A DNA stretch of 64,000 nucleotides from Bradyrhizobium yuanmingense (GCF_900094575.1 NZ_FMAE01000003.1:186001-250000), one strand, 5' to 3'. Shown: positions 43,795 to 53,121, counted from the stretch's first letter. Notes: generated from the letters alone by a model not told the origin. Translations and numbers: made by a program.

Positions 43795-44005
43795 GGCGAA
43801 CGGGACCAAGGCCGGGAATTCTGCATTCATCGCTCTTTCGACCTGGTCACACCCGTCGGCGCGCTGCCGGCGGGTGCGACCTTGGCTGCGCGCTGCCGAC
43901 AGTTAATCGCGCCCTAACCGGGTTTTACCTTGTCTCTTAACGCCTGGGTCAGGGCGCGCGGGCTAAACTGCCGGAAACCGCAGACCGCCCGAAAGAGTAA
44001 ACAAT

Positions 44006-45811
44006 ATGACCACCGGCGTCATCGAGAAGCCGAAAGCCGCGCGCGCACCGTCGGCTTCCAAGATCTGGTTGAGGGCGATCGAGCTCACCGCGCGGATCGA
44101 AACGCTGCCGGGCCGCCTGTTCGCCGACGTCGTCGACGATTGGGCGCAGCGCCAGCCTAACCGCGTTGCTCTGGTGGCGGACGAGGCAAGCCTCGATTAC
44201 GAAGGCCTCTCGAAGAGGATCAATCGCTACGCCCGCTGGGCGCGCTCGCTCGGCCTGTCCAAGGGCGATACCGTTGCGCTGATCATGCCGAACGGCATCG
44301 ATTATATCGCGGCCTGGCTCGGCATCAGCCGCGTCGGCGGCGTGGTCGCACTGATCAACACCAAGCTCGTCGGGCAATCGCTCGCGCACTGCCTTGATGT
44401 CGCGAAGCCGATGCATGTCATCGTTGCGCATGAGCTAGCGGGGATGCTGGACAGCGCGGCACCTCATCTGAAGACGGCGGCAAAAGTCTGGACGCATGGC
44501 GATAGCCGCAGCGAACGTGCGATCGACGTCGCGCTTGCCGTTCTCGACGACGGCCCGCTATCGCCGGAGGAGCATGGCGAGGTCACCATCGACGACCGTG
44601 CGCTGCTGATCTACACCTCCGGCACCACCGGCCTGCCGAAAGCGGCCAGCATCAGCCACCGCCGCATCCTGAATTGGGGGTTTTGGTTCGCTGGCCTCAC
44701 CGGCGCGACGCCGCAGGATCGGCTCTACGATTGTCTGCCGCTGTTCCATTCGGTCGGCGGCATCGTCGCGCCGTGCAGCATTCTGGCCGCCGGCGGTTCG
44801 GTAGTGATCGCCGAGAAATTCTCGGCCTCGCATTTCTGGTCCGACATCGTCCGGCACGACTGCACGCTGTTTCAATATATCGGCGAGCTCTGCCGTTACC
44901 TGCTCAAGGCCGCGCCCTCGGAATACGAGAATCGGCATCGCCTGCGGCTCGCCTGCGGCAACGGGCTGCGCGGCGATATCTGGGAGGATTTCCAGGCGCG
45001 CTTCGCCATTCCGCGCATCCTCGAATTCTACGCCGCGACCGAAGGCAATTTCTCGCTGTTCAACGTCGAGGGCCAGCCGGGTGCGATCGGCCGCGTCCCG
45101 GCGCTGCTCGCGCACCGCTTTCCTGCCAGGCTCGTCAAGCTTGACCCCGATAGCGGCGCGCCGCTGCGCAATGAAGAGGGCTTCTGCATCGCCTGCAGCC
45201 GCGGCGAGGCCGGCGAAGCGATCGGCCGCATCGGCACCGCGGACGAGGGCGGTGGGCGCTTCGAGGGCTACACCGATGCCGGTGAGACCGAGAAAAAAGT
45301 CTTGCGTGACGTCTTCGTCAAGGGCGATGCCTGGTTCCGCACCGGCGATCTGATGCGGATGGACGACAAGGGATTTTTCCATTTCGTCGACCGTATCGGC
45401 GACACGTTCCGCTGGAAGGGCGAGAATGTCGCGACCTCCGAGGTGAACGATGCCGTGCGCGATTTCATTGGCGTCGTCGATGCCGCCACCTATGGCGTCA
45501 GCATTCCCGGCGCCGACGGCCGGGCCGGGATGAGCGCGATCGTCGTGAACGAGGGCTTTGACATCAGCGCGCTGCCCGCCCATCTCGCGCAACGCCTGCC
45601 GGTCTACGCCCGCCCGCTCTTCATCCGTATCTCGCGCGAGCTCGACGCCACCGAGACCTTCAAGCAGAAGAAGGGCGAGCTCGCCCGCGAGGGATTTGAC
45701 CCGGCCGCGGTCGCCGATCCGCTGTTCATGCTCGACCCGATATCCGGCGTCTACGTCGCGCTGGACGCGGAGACATATGCGGCCATCTCGGGCGGTACGA
45801 TCAGGCTGTAG
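44006..45811 (+). CDS. Acyl-CoA synthetase, first gene of the ACP/ligase cluster
   Basis: This 601-residue ANL enzyme is close to the very-long-chain (FadD/SLC27-like) branch. The A3 loop is LIYTSGTTGLPKAASIS, A5 is EFYAATEGNFSLFN, A7 is WFRTGDLMRMDDKGFFHF, and A8 is DRIGDTFRWKGENVATSEVND. The C-terminal Lys region is TFKQKKGELAREGFD. AAAGAGTAAACAAT precedes the ATG. It lies 143 bp before the acyl carrier protein gene on the same strand, probably part of the same functional group. Confidence 0.88.
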   Translation: MTTGVIEKPKAARAPSASKIWLRAIELTARIETLPGRLFADVVDDWAQRQPNRVALVADEASLDYEGLSKRINRYARWARSLGLSKGDTVALIMPNGIDYIAAWLGISRVGGVVALINTKLVGQSLAHCLDVAKPMHVIVAHELAGMLDSAAPHLKTAAKVWTHGDSRSERAIDVALAVLDDGPLSPEEHGEVTIDDRALLIYTSGTTGLPKAASISHRRILNWGFWFAGLTGATPQDRLYDCLPLFHSVGGIVAPCSILAAGGSVVIAEKFSASHFWSDIVRHDCTLFQYIGELCRYLLKAAPSEYENRHRLRLACGNGLRGDIWEDFQARFAIPRILEFYAATEGNFSLFNVEGQPGAIGRVPALLAHRFPARLVKLDPDSGAPLRNEEGFCIACSRGEAGEAIGRIGTADEGGGRFEGYTDAGETEKKVLRDVFVKGDAWFRTGDLMRMDDKGFFHFVDRIGDTFRWKGENVATSEVNDAVRDFIGVVDAATYGVSIPGADGRAGMSAIVVNEGFDISALPAHLAQRLPVYARPLFIRISRELDATETFKQKKGELAREGFDPAAVADPLFMLDPISGVYVALDAETYAAISGGTIRL

Positions 45812-45954
45812 GGCAACCAAAATCGAGAGATAGGTCCAATTTTATCTGAATTGTCCAAGAAGCCATTTACTTCTGTCGGGTAAACAGACCGCGATGGGGA
45901 GGCGGTCAGCAAGAGCCGCCGCAACAACGAGATCGATAACAAAGCGAGCCAGCC

Positions 45955-46200
45955 ATGTCGGTAAGGTCAAAGGTCATTGAAGCGATTCAGCAGATCGCCA
46001 AGGAGCAGCACGTCACGCTTCCCGCCCTCTCGGACGATCTGTCCCTGCATGAGACGGGCTTCGACTCGCTCGCCTTCGCCATCCTGGTCGCCCGCCTCGA
46101 GGACGAGACCGGCGTCGATCCCTTCACCATTTCCGAGGACGCAGCGTTCCCCGCCACGGTGGGCGATTTCGTGCGGGCCTACGAAAATGTCCCCGCGTGA
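45955..46200 (+). CDS. Stand-alone acyl carrier protein
   Basis: This 81-residue protein has the phosphopantetheine attachment Ser38 in HETGFDSLAFAILV, acidic helices and no other domain. It differs from FabD-type housekeeping AcpP (which has DSLD). The stop overlaps the ligase start at 46187 by 14 bp, so ACP and ligase are translated together. It would carry an acyl or aminoacyl group delivered by that ligase. Confidence 0.88.
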   Translation: MSVRSKVIEAIQQIAKEQHVTLPALSDDLSLHETGFDSLAFAILVARLEDETGVDPFTISEDAAFPATVGDFVRAYENVPA

Positions 46201-47569
46201 GATCTTTGCACTTCGCGACCATCTTGGCGCGGAGCTGAAAGGCCGCACCATCTCCGATGCGCATGATGTCGTATCGCTGACGGGCATCCTGTCGCACACT
46301 GTTCTGGGCGGGCGGCTGCACGAGCTCTCTGGCCGTGCCGTGCTGCTCAAGCTGTCGGACCAGCTCCGGTCCGGCCTTGCCATGATCGAGCTCGACGGCA
46401 TCGCCCGCCGCATGCTGTTGTGTCCGCCGGACCTCAACCCGGCGCATCTCGGCGCCTTGATCGCGGATGCCGGGATCGATGCCGTCGTCACCGACGAGCC
46501 CGAACTCTGGGCGGCGTCCGGCGTGCCGCTGGTCGTCACCGCGCAATTGCCGCCGCAAGCCGCCGCGCCGGCCAAGACCGCGCGCGGCACCGAATGGCTG
46601 ATGCTCACCTCGGGCACCTCGGGGGTGCCAAAGATCGCCGGCCATACGCTGGAAGCGCTGACCGGCGCGATCGTCGCCGAAGGCCCATCGCGCGGACCTG
46701 CACCGGTCTGGGCAACGTTCTACGACATCCGCCGCTATGGCGGCCTGCAAATCTTTCTCCGTGCCATCCTCTCCGGCGGTTCGTTGGTGCTGTCCGATCC
46801 CCATGAGGCGCTCGCCGATCACGTCGCGCGGCTGAAGGCGCGCGGTGTCTCGCATATCTCCGGCACGCCTTCGCATTGGCGCAAGCTCCTGATGAGCGGC
46901 TCGGCCGCCCAGTTCGCCCCGGCTTACGTCCGTCTCTCCGGCGAGATCGCCGACCAAGCCGTGCTCGACGGCCTGAAGGCGGCATTCCCCCATGCGTCCG
47001 TCGGCCATGCCTATGCCTCGACCGAGGCCGGCGTCGGGTTCGCCGTCAATGACGGGCTGGAAGGCTTTCCGGCCGACTATCTCGGCAACCGCAACGGCGT
47101 CGAGATGAAAGTCGTCGACGGCTCGCTGCGCATCCGCTCGACGCGCACGGCTCATGCCTATATCGGCCGCAACGCCTCCGCGCTCACCGACGACGACGGC
47201 TTTGTCGACAGCGGCGACATCGTCGAGCTGCGCGGCAACCGCTATTATTTCGTCGGCCGGCGCGGCGGCATCATCAATATCGGCGGGCTGAAGGTCCACC
47301 CCGAGGAGATCGAGGCGGTGATCAACCGCCATCCGGATGTGCGGATGTCGCGCGCGAAGTCGCGCAAGAGCCCGATCACCGGCGGCATCGTCGTCGCGGA
47401 CGTGATCCTCACCGAGGGCACCGATCCGGCGCGCGCGAAAGAGATCCGCGACCAAATCCTGGATCTGTGCCGCGCCCAGCTCGCATCCCACAAGGTGCCG
47501 GCGGTCCTCCGCTTCGTCGAGGCGCTCGACGTCACCCCGGCCGGAAAACTGGCGCGCACCGATGCATAA
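46187..47569 (+). CDS. Compact adenylate-forming ligase, likely loading the acyl carrier protein
   Basis: This 460-residue ANL protein is shorter than usual (about 500-600) because the N-terminal domain is trimmed. A3 is LMLTSGTSGVPKIAGHT, A5 is GHAYASTEAGVGFAVND, A7 is DGFVDSGDIVELRG, A8 is RRGGIINIGGLKVHPEE, and the A10 Lys is in VTPAGKLART. It is translated with the ACP gene (14-bp overlap) and the SDR (8-bp overlap). It likely activates an acid and transfers it to the carrier protein rather than to CoA. Substrate unknown. Confidence 0.85.
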   Translation: MSPREIFALRDHLGAELKGRTISDAHDVVSLTGILSHTVLGGRLHELSGRAVLLKLSDQLRSGLAMIELDGIARRMLLCPPDLNPAHLGALIADAGIDAVVTDEPELWAASGVPLVVTAQLPPQAAAPAKTARGTEWLMLTSGTSGVPKIAGHTLEALTGAIVAEGPSRGPAPVWATFYDIRRYGGLQIFLRAILSGGSLVLSDPHEALADHVARLKARGVSHISGTPSHWRKLLMSGSAAQFAPAYVRLSGEIADQAVLDGLKAAFPHASVGHAYASTEAGVGFAVNDGLEGFPADYLGNRNGVEMKVVDGSLRIRSTRTAHAYIGRNASALTDDDGFVDSGDIVELRGNRYYFVGRRGGIINIGGLKVHPEEIEAVINRHPDVRMSRAKSRKSPITGGIVVADVILTEGTDPARAKEIRDQILDLCRAQLASHKVPAVLRFVEALDVTPAGKLARTDA

Positions 47570-48284
47570 TGTTCTCGTCACCGGCGGCAGCCGCGGCATC
47601 GGGCTTGCGATCGGCAAGCGCCTTGTCGCGGCCGGCTTCAACGTCATCGCGGCGGCGCGGCGCGAAAGCGAAGAGCTCAAGGCGGCCATCGCAGCCGCCG
47701 ACGGGCGCCTGCATTTCCGTGCCTGCGATCTTGCCGTGATCGATGCAATCCCGGCCTTCGCAAAGCTCGTGCGCGACGAATTCGGCCCGATCTACGGCCT
47801 CGTCAACAATGCCGGTCTCGGCACCGAAGGCCTGCTGGCCACCATGCACAATTCCGAGATCGAGGCGCTGGTGCAGCTCAACGTGCTGTCGCCGATCATC
47901 CTCACCAAATATGTGGCGCGCCAGATGATGGCCGACGGCGCCGGGCGCATCATCAACATCTCCTCGATCATCGCGACGACAGGCTATAACGGCCTCTCCG
48001 TCTACGGCGCGACCAAGGCCGCCGCGACCGGCTTCACCCGCTCGCTGGCCCGTGAGGTCGGCAAGCTCGGCATCACCGTGAACGCGATCGCGCCGGGCTT
48101 CATCGACACCGAGCTCACCCACAATCTGTCTGAGGAAGGCCGCAAGCGCATTGCGGGCCGCAGCGCGCTGCGCCGGCTGCCGGAGACGGATGACGTCGCG
48201 CGCATGGTGGAATACCTCCTGGGCGAAGGCGGCCGCAACGTCACCGGCACCGTGTTCACCATCGATGCCGGGAACACGGCGTAG
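47562..48284 (+). CDS. SDR-family reductase (FabG-like)
   Basis: This 240-residue short-chain dehydrogenase has the NAD(P) motif TGGSRGIGLAIGKRL, the NNAG motif LVNNAGLGTEG, and the catalytic Ser/Tyr/Lys as NISSIIATTGYNGLSVYGATKAA (YGATK). The C-terminal segment FTIDAGNTA completes the fold. It overlaps the ligase by 8 bp. FabG-type enzymes reduce 3-oxoacyl-ACP, so it likely acts on the carrier-bound product of the same cluster. Confidence 0.9.
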   Translation: MHNVLVTGGSRGIGLAIGKRLVAAGFNVIAAARRESEELKAAIAAADGRLHFRACDLAVIDAIPAFAKLVRDEFGPIYGLVNNAGLGTEGLLATMHNSEIEALVQLNVLSPIILTKYVARQMMADGAGRIINISSIIATTGYNGLSVYGATKAAATGFTRSLAREVGKLGITVNAIAPGFIDTELTHNLSEEGRKRIAGRSALRRLPETDDVARMVEYLLGEGGRNVTGTVFTIDAGNTA

Positions 48285-48410
48285 ACGGAACCCGGCTGCC
48301 ACAATTGCGCTGATCGTGCGCAATGACAGCCAGCCGGATTTGGTCGTAAGATGCCCCGCAATCGATTGGTTTACGTCAATCGATCTGCCCTAAACGAAGG
48401 GGAGCAGTCG

Positions 48411-48620
48411 ATGGCCACTTCAGACATGACCGCTTCAAGCCGAGCCCTGAAAGAGCCGGTGCGTGTGAAGTCGGATGAGGTCCGCTGCCCGCCGATGTCG
48501 CATCAGAATTCCGGCGATCACGGCCACGAGGCGTATCCGCAGCAATTCGTGCGCCTGATCGGCTGCCACGACGTCCCTGCATCCCAGCTGCGCAAGCGTC
48601 GGGACGAGAAGCTGCACTAG
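48411..48620 (+). CDS. Small hypothetical protein (69 aa)
   Basis: This 69-residue hydrophilic protein contains DEVRCPPMSHQNSGDHGHEAY and a C-terminal RKRRDEKLH. His and Cys residues may bind a metal, but this is not shown. A good ribosome site (GAAGGGGAGCAG) precedes ATG 48411. It has no membrane segment and no recognised family. It lies between the SDR gene and the convergent RHH gene. Confidence 0.7.
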   Translation: MATSDMTASSRALKEPVRVKSDEVRCPPMSHQNSGDHGHEAYPQQFVRLIGCHDVPASQLRKRRDEKLH

Positions 48621-48624
48621 CCGC

Positions 48625-49020
48625 TCACGGCCGCTGCTTCGGCAGGTCGAATCGTTCCTGTGAAAATTCCGGCGGCCCTTCGGTGAGGCGGCGAATGCGG
48701 CGCTCGCGTTCGTCTGGCGGCAATGCCGGATCGAGCAGTAACTCGATCTCATGCACTGCGATCTCTTCGATCTTGGTCGCGTCCGATACGACCGGGTGCG
48801 CGGGCGCGGAGACGGGGAGTGCCAACTTCAGCCCCAGCTCGATCAGCTTGCAGATCGCATCCGAGCGGGTCAGGCGGTGAGCTTCAGCCCAGGCATCGAC
48901 CGCCTCCGTCAATCTTTCCGGCATCTTCACCGCGCTGATCGGGTCGACACCCGTGCGCCGGCGGACCGGAGAGGTGGAGTCCTTGCTGCTGAAGTCGGAC
49001 ACCTCGATTTTCCCATGCAA
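48625..49020 (-). CDS. Ribbon-helix-helix (CopG-like) protein, no toxin partner seen
   Basis: The central segment ISAVKMPERLTEAVDAWAEAHRLTRSDAICKLIELGLKL is a clear RHH (beta-strand, two helices) DNA-binding domain. The C-terminal ~60 residues are acidic (ATKIEEIAVHEIELLLDP). It is 131 residues from TTG 49020; the frame stays open to 49218, but an upstream start would crowd the divergent gene's promoter. RHH proteins are often antitoxins, but the nearest genes are not toxins, so a stand-alone regulator is likelier. Confidence 0.65.
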   Translation of the reverse strand: MHGKIEVSDFSSKDSTSPVRRRTGVDPISAVKMPERLTEAVDAWAEAHRLTRSDAICKLIELGLKLALPVSAPAHPVVSDATKIEEIAVHEIELLLDPALPPDERERRIRRLTEGPPEFSQERFDLPKQRP

Positions 49021-49223
49021 CCCCTTGGAGCCGACCGACGATAGCCGCTCTCCCCGGATGGCCGTTTGATGCCGATCAATGATCCCGCCGAGGCATTGCA
49101 AGGCGGCCGCATCTTGTTGTCCGGGCCACTTTCGGCCAATGATCGAAAGGGGGCGCGAGCCAGCGAACCCGGATCGATCCTGCCACGTATCTTGCTTCGC
49201 ATTCCAACAGTCCGGCAATCCCG

Positions 49224-50375
49224 ATGAGCTCAGGCGAGTCCTTCTATGGCGGCATTCCCGTCTTCCGAGGCTTCACCAGCCTGATGGATCCTGCGCTTTA
49301 TGCGCCGCTGCCGGACGACTGGAGCATCGGTGTTGCCGATATCGTCGATTCGACCAAGGCGATCGCGGCGCAGCGCTACAAGGCCGTGAACATGGCCGGT
49401 GCCGCCGTGATCGCGGCGGTGACCAATGCGCTGCAGGGGCGGGAATTTCCCTTCGTGTTCGGCGGCGACGGCGCCAGCTTCGCGGTGGCGCCAGACGACG
49501 TCGAGCTTGCCCGCCAGGCGCTGGCTGCGACCGCGACCTGGGTGCGCGAAGGCCTCGATCTGACCCTGCGCGTCGCCTTGGTGCCGGTCAGCGTCATTCG
49601 CACACACGGCCTCGATGTGCGCGTCGCCCGGTTCGGGCCGTCGGCCAACCTGTCCTATGCGATGTTTTCGGGCGGCGGGCTCGCCTGGGCCGACGCCGCG
49701 ATGAAGCGCGGCGAGTTTGCCGTCGATGAGGCGCCCGCCGGCACGCAGCCGGACCTTTCGGGCCTGTCGTGTCGTTTCGAGGTGATGCCGGCGGCGCGCG
49801 GCCTGATCCTGTCGGTGCTGGTGATGCCGGCGCGCGGCGTCGATCAGGTGGCCTTCCGCAGGGTGATCGAGGACATCATTCATCTCGTCGAGCGCAGCCC
49901 GGAGGGCGGCCGGCCGGTGCCGCCGCAGGGGCCCCCGCTGAAATGGCCGCCGCAGGGCGTGGAATTCGAGGCCCGAACCAGGCGCGGGGGTCCGCTGCTC
50001 GCGCGCAGAGCCAGCGTACTCGCCTATACGTTGTTCGCCTATTTCATCATGCGCTTCGACATCAAGATCGGCGGTTTCGTGCCCAGCCTCTACAAGCGGC
50101 AGGTGGTCGAGAACTCGGACTTCCGTAAATACGACGACGGCCTGCGCATGATTCTGGACTGCACGCCGCAGCTCGAGCGCGCCTTGAACGATCGTCTCAA
50201 AGCCGCCGCGCGCGAGGGCATCGTGCGCTACGGCCTCTACCAGCAGGACGCTGCGATGATGACCTGCTTCGCGCCGTCGGCGCTGCGCAGCGATCACGTC
50301 CATTTCATCGACGGCGCGCGCGGCGGCTATGCCTCGGCGGCGACGGCGTTGAAGGCGATGATGGCAGCGGGTTAG
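49224..50375 (+). CDS. DUF3095 (adenylate-cyclase-like) protein
   Basis: This 383-residue soluble protein belongs to DUF3095, a class III nucleotide-cyclase-related family. The N-terminal SIGVADIVDSTKAIAAQRYKAVNM matches the first metal-Asp strand and VFGGDGASFAVA the second (GGDG in place of GDA/GDS). The C-terminal half has FVPSLYKRQVVENSDFRKYDDG. Whether it makes a cyclic nucleotide is not known. It is divergent from the RHH gene and overlaps convergently by 4 bp with the DUF2147 gene. Confidence 0.85.
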   Translation: MSSGESFYGGIPVFRGFTSLMDPALYAPLPDDWSIGVADIVDSTKAIAAQRYKAVNMAGAAVIAAVTNALQGREFPFVFGGDGASFAVAPDDVELARQALAATATWVREGLDLTLRVALVPVSVIRTHGLDVRVARFGPSANLSYAMFSGGGLAWADAAMKRGEFAVDEAPAGTQPDLSGLSCRFEVMPAARGLILSVLVMPARGVDQVAFRRVIEDIIHLVERSPEGGRPVPPQGPPLKWPPQGVEFEARTRRGGPLLARRASVLAYTLFAYFIMRFDIKIGGFVPSLYKRQVVENSDFRKYDDGLRMILDCTPQLERALNDRLKAAAREGIVRYGLYQQDAAMMTCFAPSALRSDHVHFIDGARGGYASAATALKAMMAAG

Positions 50376-50806
50376 CGCCCCGCGCGCGTCCAGGTCTCAC
50401 CGCCGCAGAGCGCGCCGACGCAGCCTTCGACCCGCAGCGCGTCCGCGCCAGTCAGGCTGATGTTGCTCGCATAGGTGCTGCCGTCGTCGGCATTGTAGAT
50501 CTGGCCCGACCATTTGTTCGGTCCAGCCGGCTCCATGCCGCTGAACAATGGCAGGCCGATCATCGGACGCCTGGCCAGCGCGGGATTGGGATTCTTGCTG
50601 TCGGTGGCGGGCTGGCCGGTCGCGCTGTCCATGGGCTCGCGCAGCCAGACGATGTGGCCGCAGATGCCGCCGCCGCATTTGCTGATTTTGACGCGCGCAT
50701 CGCCCGCCTGGGTGAGCCAGGTCCCGTCGGCGCTCTGCGCATGGGCGAAAGGCGCACCGATCAGCGCAGCCAGAATGACGGTGAGAGCGGCGAATCTGAA
50801 TGTCAT
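50372..50806 (-). CDS. DUF2147 secreted protein
   Basis: This 144-residue protein has a Sec signal peptide (MTFRFAALTVILAALIGAPFAHAQ) and the DUF2147 core: GDARVKISKCGGGICGHIVWL, NKWSGQIYNADDGSTYASNISL and VEGCVGALCGGETWTR. Conserved Cys and Gly residues fit. It is a periplasmic protein of unknown function. Its stop codon overlaps the DUF3095 stop. Confidence 0.88.
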   Translation of the reverse strand: MTFRFAALTVILAALIGAPFAHAQSADGTWLTQAGDARVKISKCGGGICGHIVWLREPMDSATGQPATDSKNPNPALARRPMIGLPLFSGMEPAGPNKWSGQIYNADDGSTYASNISLTGADALRVEGCVGALCGGETWTRAGR

Positions 50807-50915
50807 GGAGAGGGGCCCTGGAATGGAGGCGCCTCCATAGCAGCAATTCGAGCGCGCGCAACGCCCGATGGAATCACATTTCTGAGCTTATCTGCCTGCG
50901 CTTATTTGCCTGCGA

Positions 50916-52307
50916 TCATTTGCCCCAGCGCGCGAAAGCGACCGAGGCGGCGGTCGAGAGCCCGAACACGACCATGGCGCCGCCGACCAGCGCGAACAGG
51001 GTCCAGGCCGGCGCTTGCGCGGTCATCAGTCCGATGCCGCCGATCGCAACGATCAGAAGCCGTGCCGTGGAAGCGAGCACCGGACCGCCGACGCGTGCGG
51101 CGCCTTGCGAGGAGAAGTAAAGCGACACGCCCATGCCGAAGAACACGAAAGCCGGACCGGCCCAGTGGAAATAGCTGTGCGCGGCGGCGGTGACGCCGGG
51201 ATCGCGGGTGAAGAGCCCGACCCACAGTGACGGCGCGAGCGCAACGACGAGGCCGATCAGCCCCACCGTGAGTCCCGAGGCGGCGGCCGCGGTCCAGGCG
51301 ACACGCCGCGCGCGCTTCACATGCCCGGCGCCGATCGCCATGCCGACCATCGGCACCGAGGCGATGCCGAAGGCGAAGGTGATCGGGATCAGCAGAAATT
51401 CCAGCCGCGAGCCGATGCCGTAGCCGGCCAGCATCTCGGTGCCGAAGGTCGCGAGGATCTTCGTGAAGATCAGAATGGTGAGCACGGTCTGCAGCGGCGA
51501 CAGGCAGGCCACCGCGCCAACTTTGAGAACGTCCAGGAACATCGCGCGCTCGAAATGAAAGGCGCGGACATCCAGCGGCAGCCGGCTGCGCCCCGACAAC
51601 AGATACCAGATGAAGAAGATCGCCGCGCAGCTGAACGCGATCAGCTGCCCGCTCGCCACGCCCGGCATGCCGAATTGCGGCACTCCGAACAGGCCGAGCC
51701 CCAGCGTGCCGCCGAGCACGATCTGCAGCGCGCTCGCGCCGATCAGAATCATCGAAGGCAGGCGCATGTCGCCGGTACCGCGGATCACCGAGGCCAGCGT
51801 GTTGACGAGCCAGATCGCGACCGCGCCGGAGAACAGCACCTGCGAATAGCCGCTGGCCTCCTCGAGCACGCGCTCGCGTCCGCCGAGCAGCGCGAAGAAG
51901 GAGCGGCCGAAGGCGAGCATCATCACCGTGAAGAACAGCCCGCCGCAAAGGCCGATGATGGCGGCATGCAGCGCCAGCGTCGCGGCGCGGTCGCGATCCC
52001 CTGCGCCGAGGGCGCGGCTGATTGCGGACGAGACGCCGCCGCCCATCGCGCCCGCGCTCATCATCTGCGTCAGCATCGCGAACGGAAACACCAGCGCGAT
52101 CGCGGCGAGCGGGATGGTGCCGAGCCGGCCGATATAGGAGGTCTCAGCCACTGCGACGAGCGTGCTGCCGACCATCGCGATCATGTTGGGGATCGCGAGC
52201 CGCAGCAGCGTCGGCAGGATCGGCGCGGTCAGGAGGCTCGCGATGGGGGAGGCGACCGGCGCAACCGGCGGGACGGCATCTGCGGGGGCGTCGATCGTCA
52301 TGTTCAC
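50916..52307 (-). CDS. MATE-family efflux transporter
   Basis: This 463-residue inner-membrane protein has twelve predicted TM helices in two halves. The N-terminal LLRLAIPNMIAMVGSTLVAVAETSYIGRLG opens repeat one, and EFLLIPITFAFGIASVPMVGMAIGAG opens repeat two. MATE proteins export cationic drugs or metabolites with H+ or Na+ exchange. Its N-terminal leader is Pro/Ala-rich (PADAVPPVAPVASPIASLL). It stands alone between DUF2147 and the GNAT gene. Confidence 0.9.
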   Translation of the reverse strand: MNMTIDAPADAVPPVAPVASPIASLLTAPILPTLLRLAIPNMIAMVGSTLVAVAETSYIGRLGTIPLAAIALVFPFAMLTQMMSAGAMGGGVSSAISRALGAGDRDRAATLALHAAIIGLCGGLFFTVMMLAFGRSFFALLGGRERVLEEASGYSQVLFSGAVAIWLVNTLASVIRGTGDMRLPSMILIGASALQIVLGGTLGLGLFGVPQFGMPGVASGQLIAFSCAAIFFIWYLLSGRSRLPLDVRAFHFERAMFLDVLKVGAVACLSPLQTVLTILIFTKILATFGTEMLAGYGIGSRLEFLLIPITFAFGIASVPMVGMAIGAGHVKRARRVAWTAAAASGLTVGLIGLVVALAPSLWVGLFTRDPGVTAAAHSYFHWAGPAFVFFGMGVSLYFSSQGAARVGGPVLASTARLLIVAIGGIGLMTAQAPAWTLFALVGGAMVVFGLSTAASVAFARWGK

Positions 52308-52383
52308 CGGGCGGAAAATTAAATGATGACCGACATATTATAAGAGAATGAGCCGGCCGGCGCAGCCCTGGCTCACGCAGGGC

Positions 52384-52911
52384 TCACCACGGCAGGCCGC
52401 ATAGGTCGATGGTGCCCAGCGTCGGCGCGCGCACGATGTGGAAGACATAGGGCGCCATGTAGGTGAACCGAATCCGCCCTTCCGGCTGTTCGCAATAGAC
52501 CTCGCCTTTGAACGGCAGCCAGCTCCGGGCCTCGTAGAACGCGAAATTGTGCGGCTCGCAGACCAGTAGGGCGAACCGAACCGCCTCGTTGGCGCGCATG
52601 GTATGCACCGCCGCGTCGATCGCCACGGTCGCATAACCACGGCCGCGCTGGTCCTCGCGCGTCGAGACGCCGCCGATGCCGCCGATATGAACCTTCTGTC
52701 CATTCCAGGTGATGGTGCGGAAGTAGATGCCGACATGGCACACGAGACCATCCTCGGGCGTCTCGACCAGCACGCGGAGATCGGCATTGGCCCATTTGAC
52801 ATGAGCCCAGGGCTTGCCTGCGACCAACTGCGGTGCCCAGACCGCCTGAAGTAGCGGCTCGGCCCTCGGCCACGAGGCGTCGCCGTTCAATATGTCGATC
52901 TCGATGCTCAT
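52384..52911 (-). CDS. GNAT N-acetyltransferase
   Basis: This 175-residue protein has the acetyl-CoA binding loop DQRGRGYATVAIDAAVHTM (Q/R-x-x-G-x-G/A) and preceding strands HVGIYFRTITWNGQKVHIGG. The C-terminal half differs from standard GNATs and recalls the aminoglycoside 2'-acetyltransferase branch. ATG 52911 is preferred because GGAGGACGAGGCC precedes it. Substrate unknown. Confidence 0.82.
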   Translation of the reverse strand: MSIEIDILNGDASWPRAEPLLQAVWAPQLVAGKPWAHVKWANADLRVLVETPEDGLVCHVGIYFRTITWNGQKVHIGGIGGVSTREDQRGRGYATVAIDAAVHTMRANEAVRFALLVCEPHNFAFYEARSWLPFKGEVYCEQPEGRIRFTYMAPYVFHIVRAPTLGTIDLCGLPW

Positions 52912-53095
52912 GGCCTCGTCCTCCACAGCTCCGCTTCTTCGCGCGTTTGTTCTGTCTTAAGCGCCTCAAAGGCAATGATATTTTACAGCGAACTGCAGGT
53001 CTGATCACGGCGGCCGGGTTGCGGCGAATTTGTGCATTCAAGCAGGACGCGCCAAGTCACGCCTTTTCGCAAATTCTGAGGTATTTAATGGCGGC

Positions 53096-53121
53096 GGAAC
53101 CTTCTATAAGGGGTGACCGTT
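53096..53121 (+). promoter_or_regulatory. EcfG-type general stress promoter before sodB (GGAAC-N17-CGTT)
   Basis: GGAAC at 53096-53100 and CGTT at 53118-53121 are exactly 17 bp apart. The sodB start (53157) lies 35 bp further, giving a short leader. This is a perfect consensus match and links superoxide defence to EcfG. Confidence 0.8.

Noticed and set aside
48287..48309. GGAAC before the 48411 gene as an EcfG promoter
   Set aside because: With 16 or 17 bp spacing the -10 is CGCT or GCTG, not CGTT.
52384..52911. GNAT protein as NodA-like acyltransferase
   Set aside because: It lacks NodA residues and length and has an ordinary acetyl-CoA loop; no other nod genes are present.
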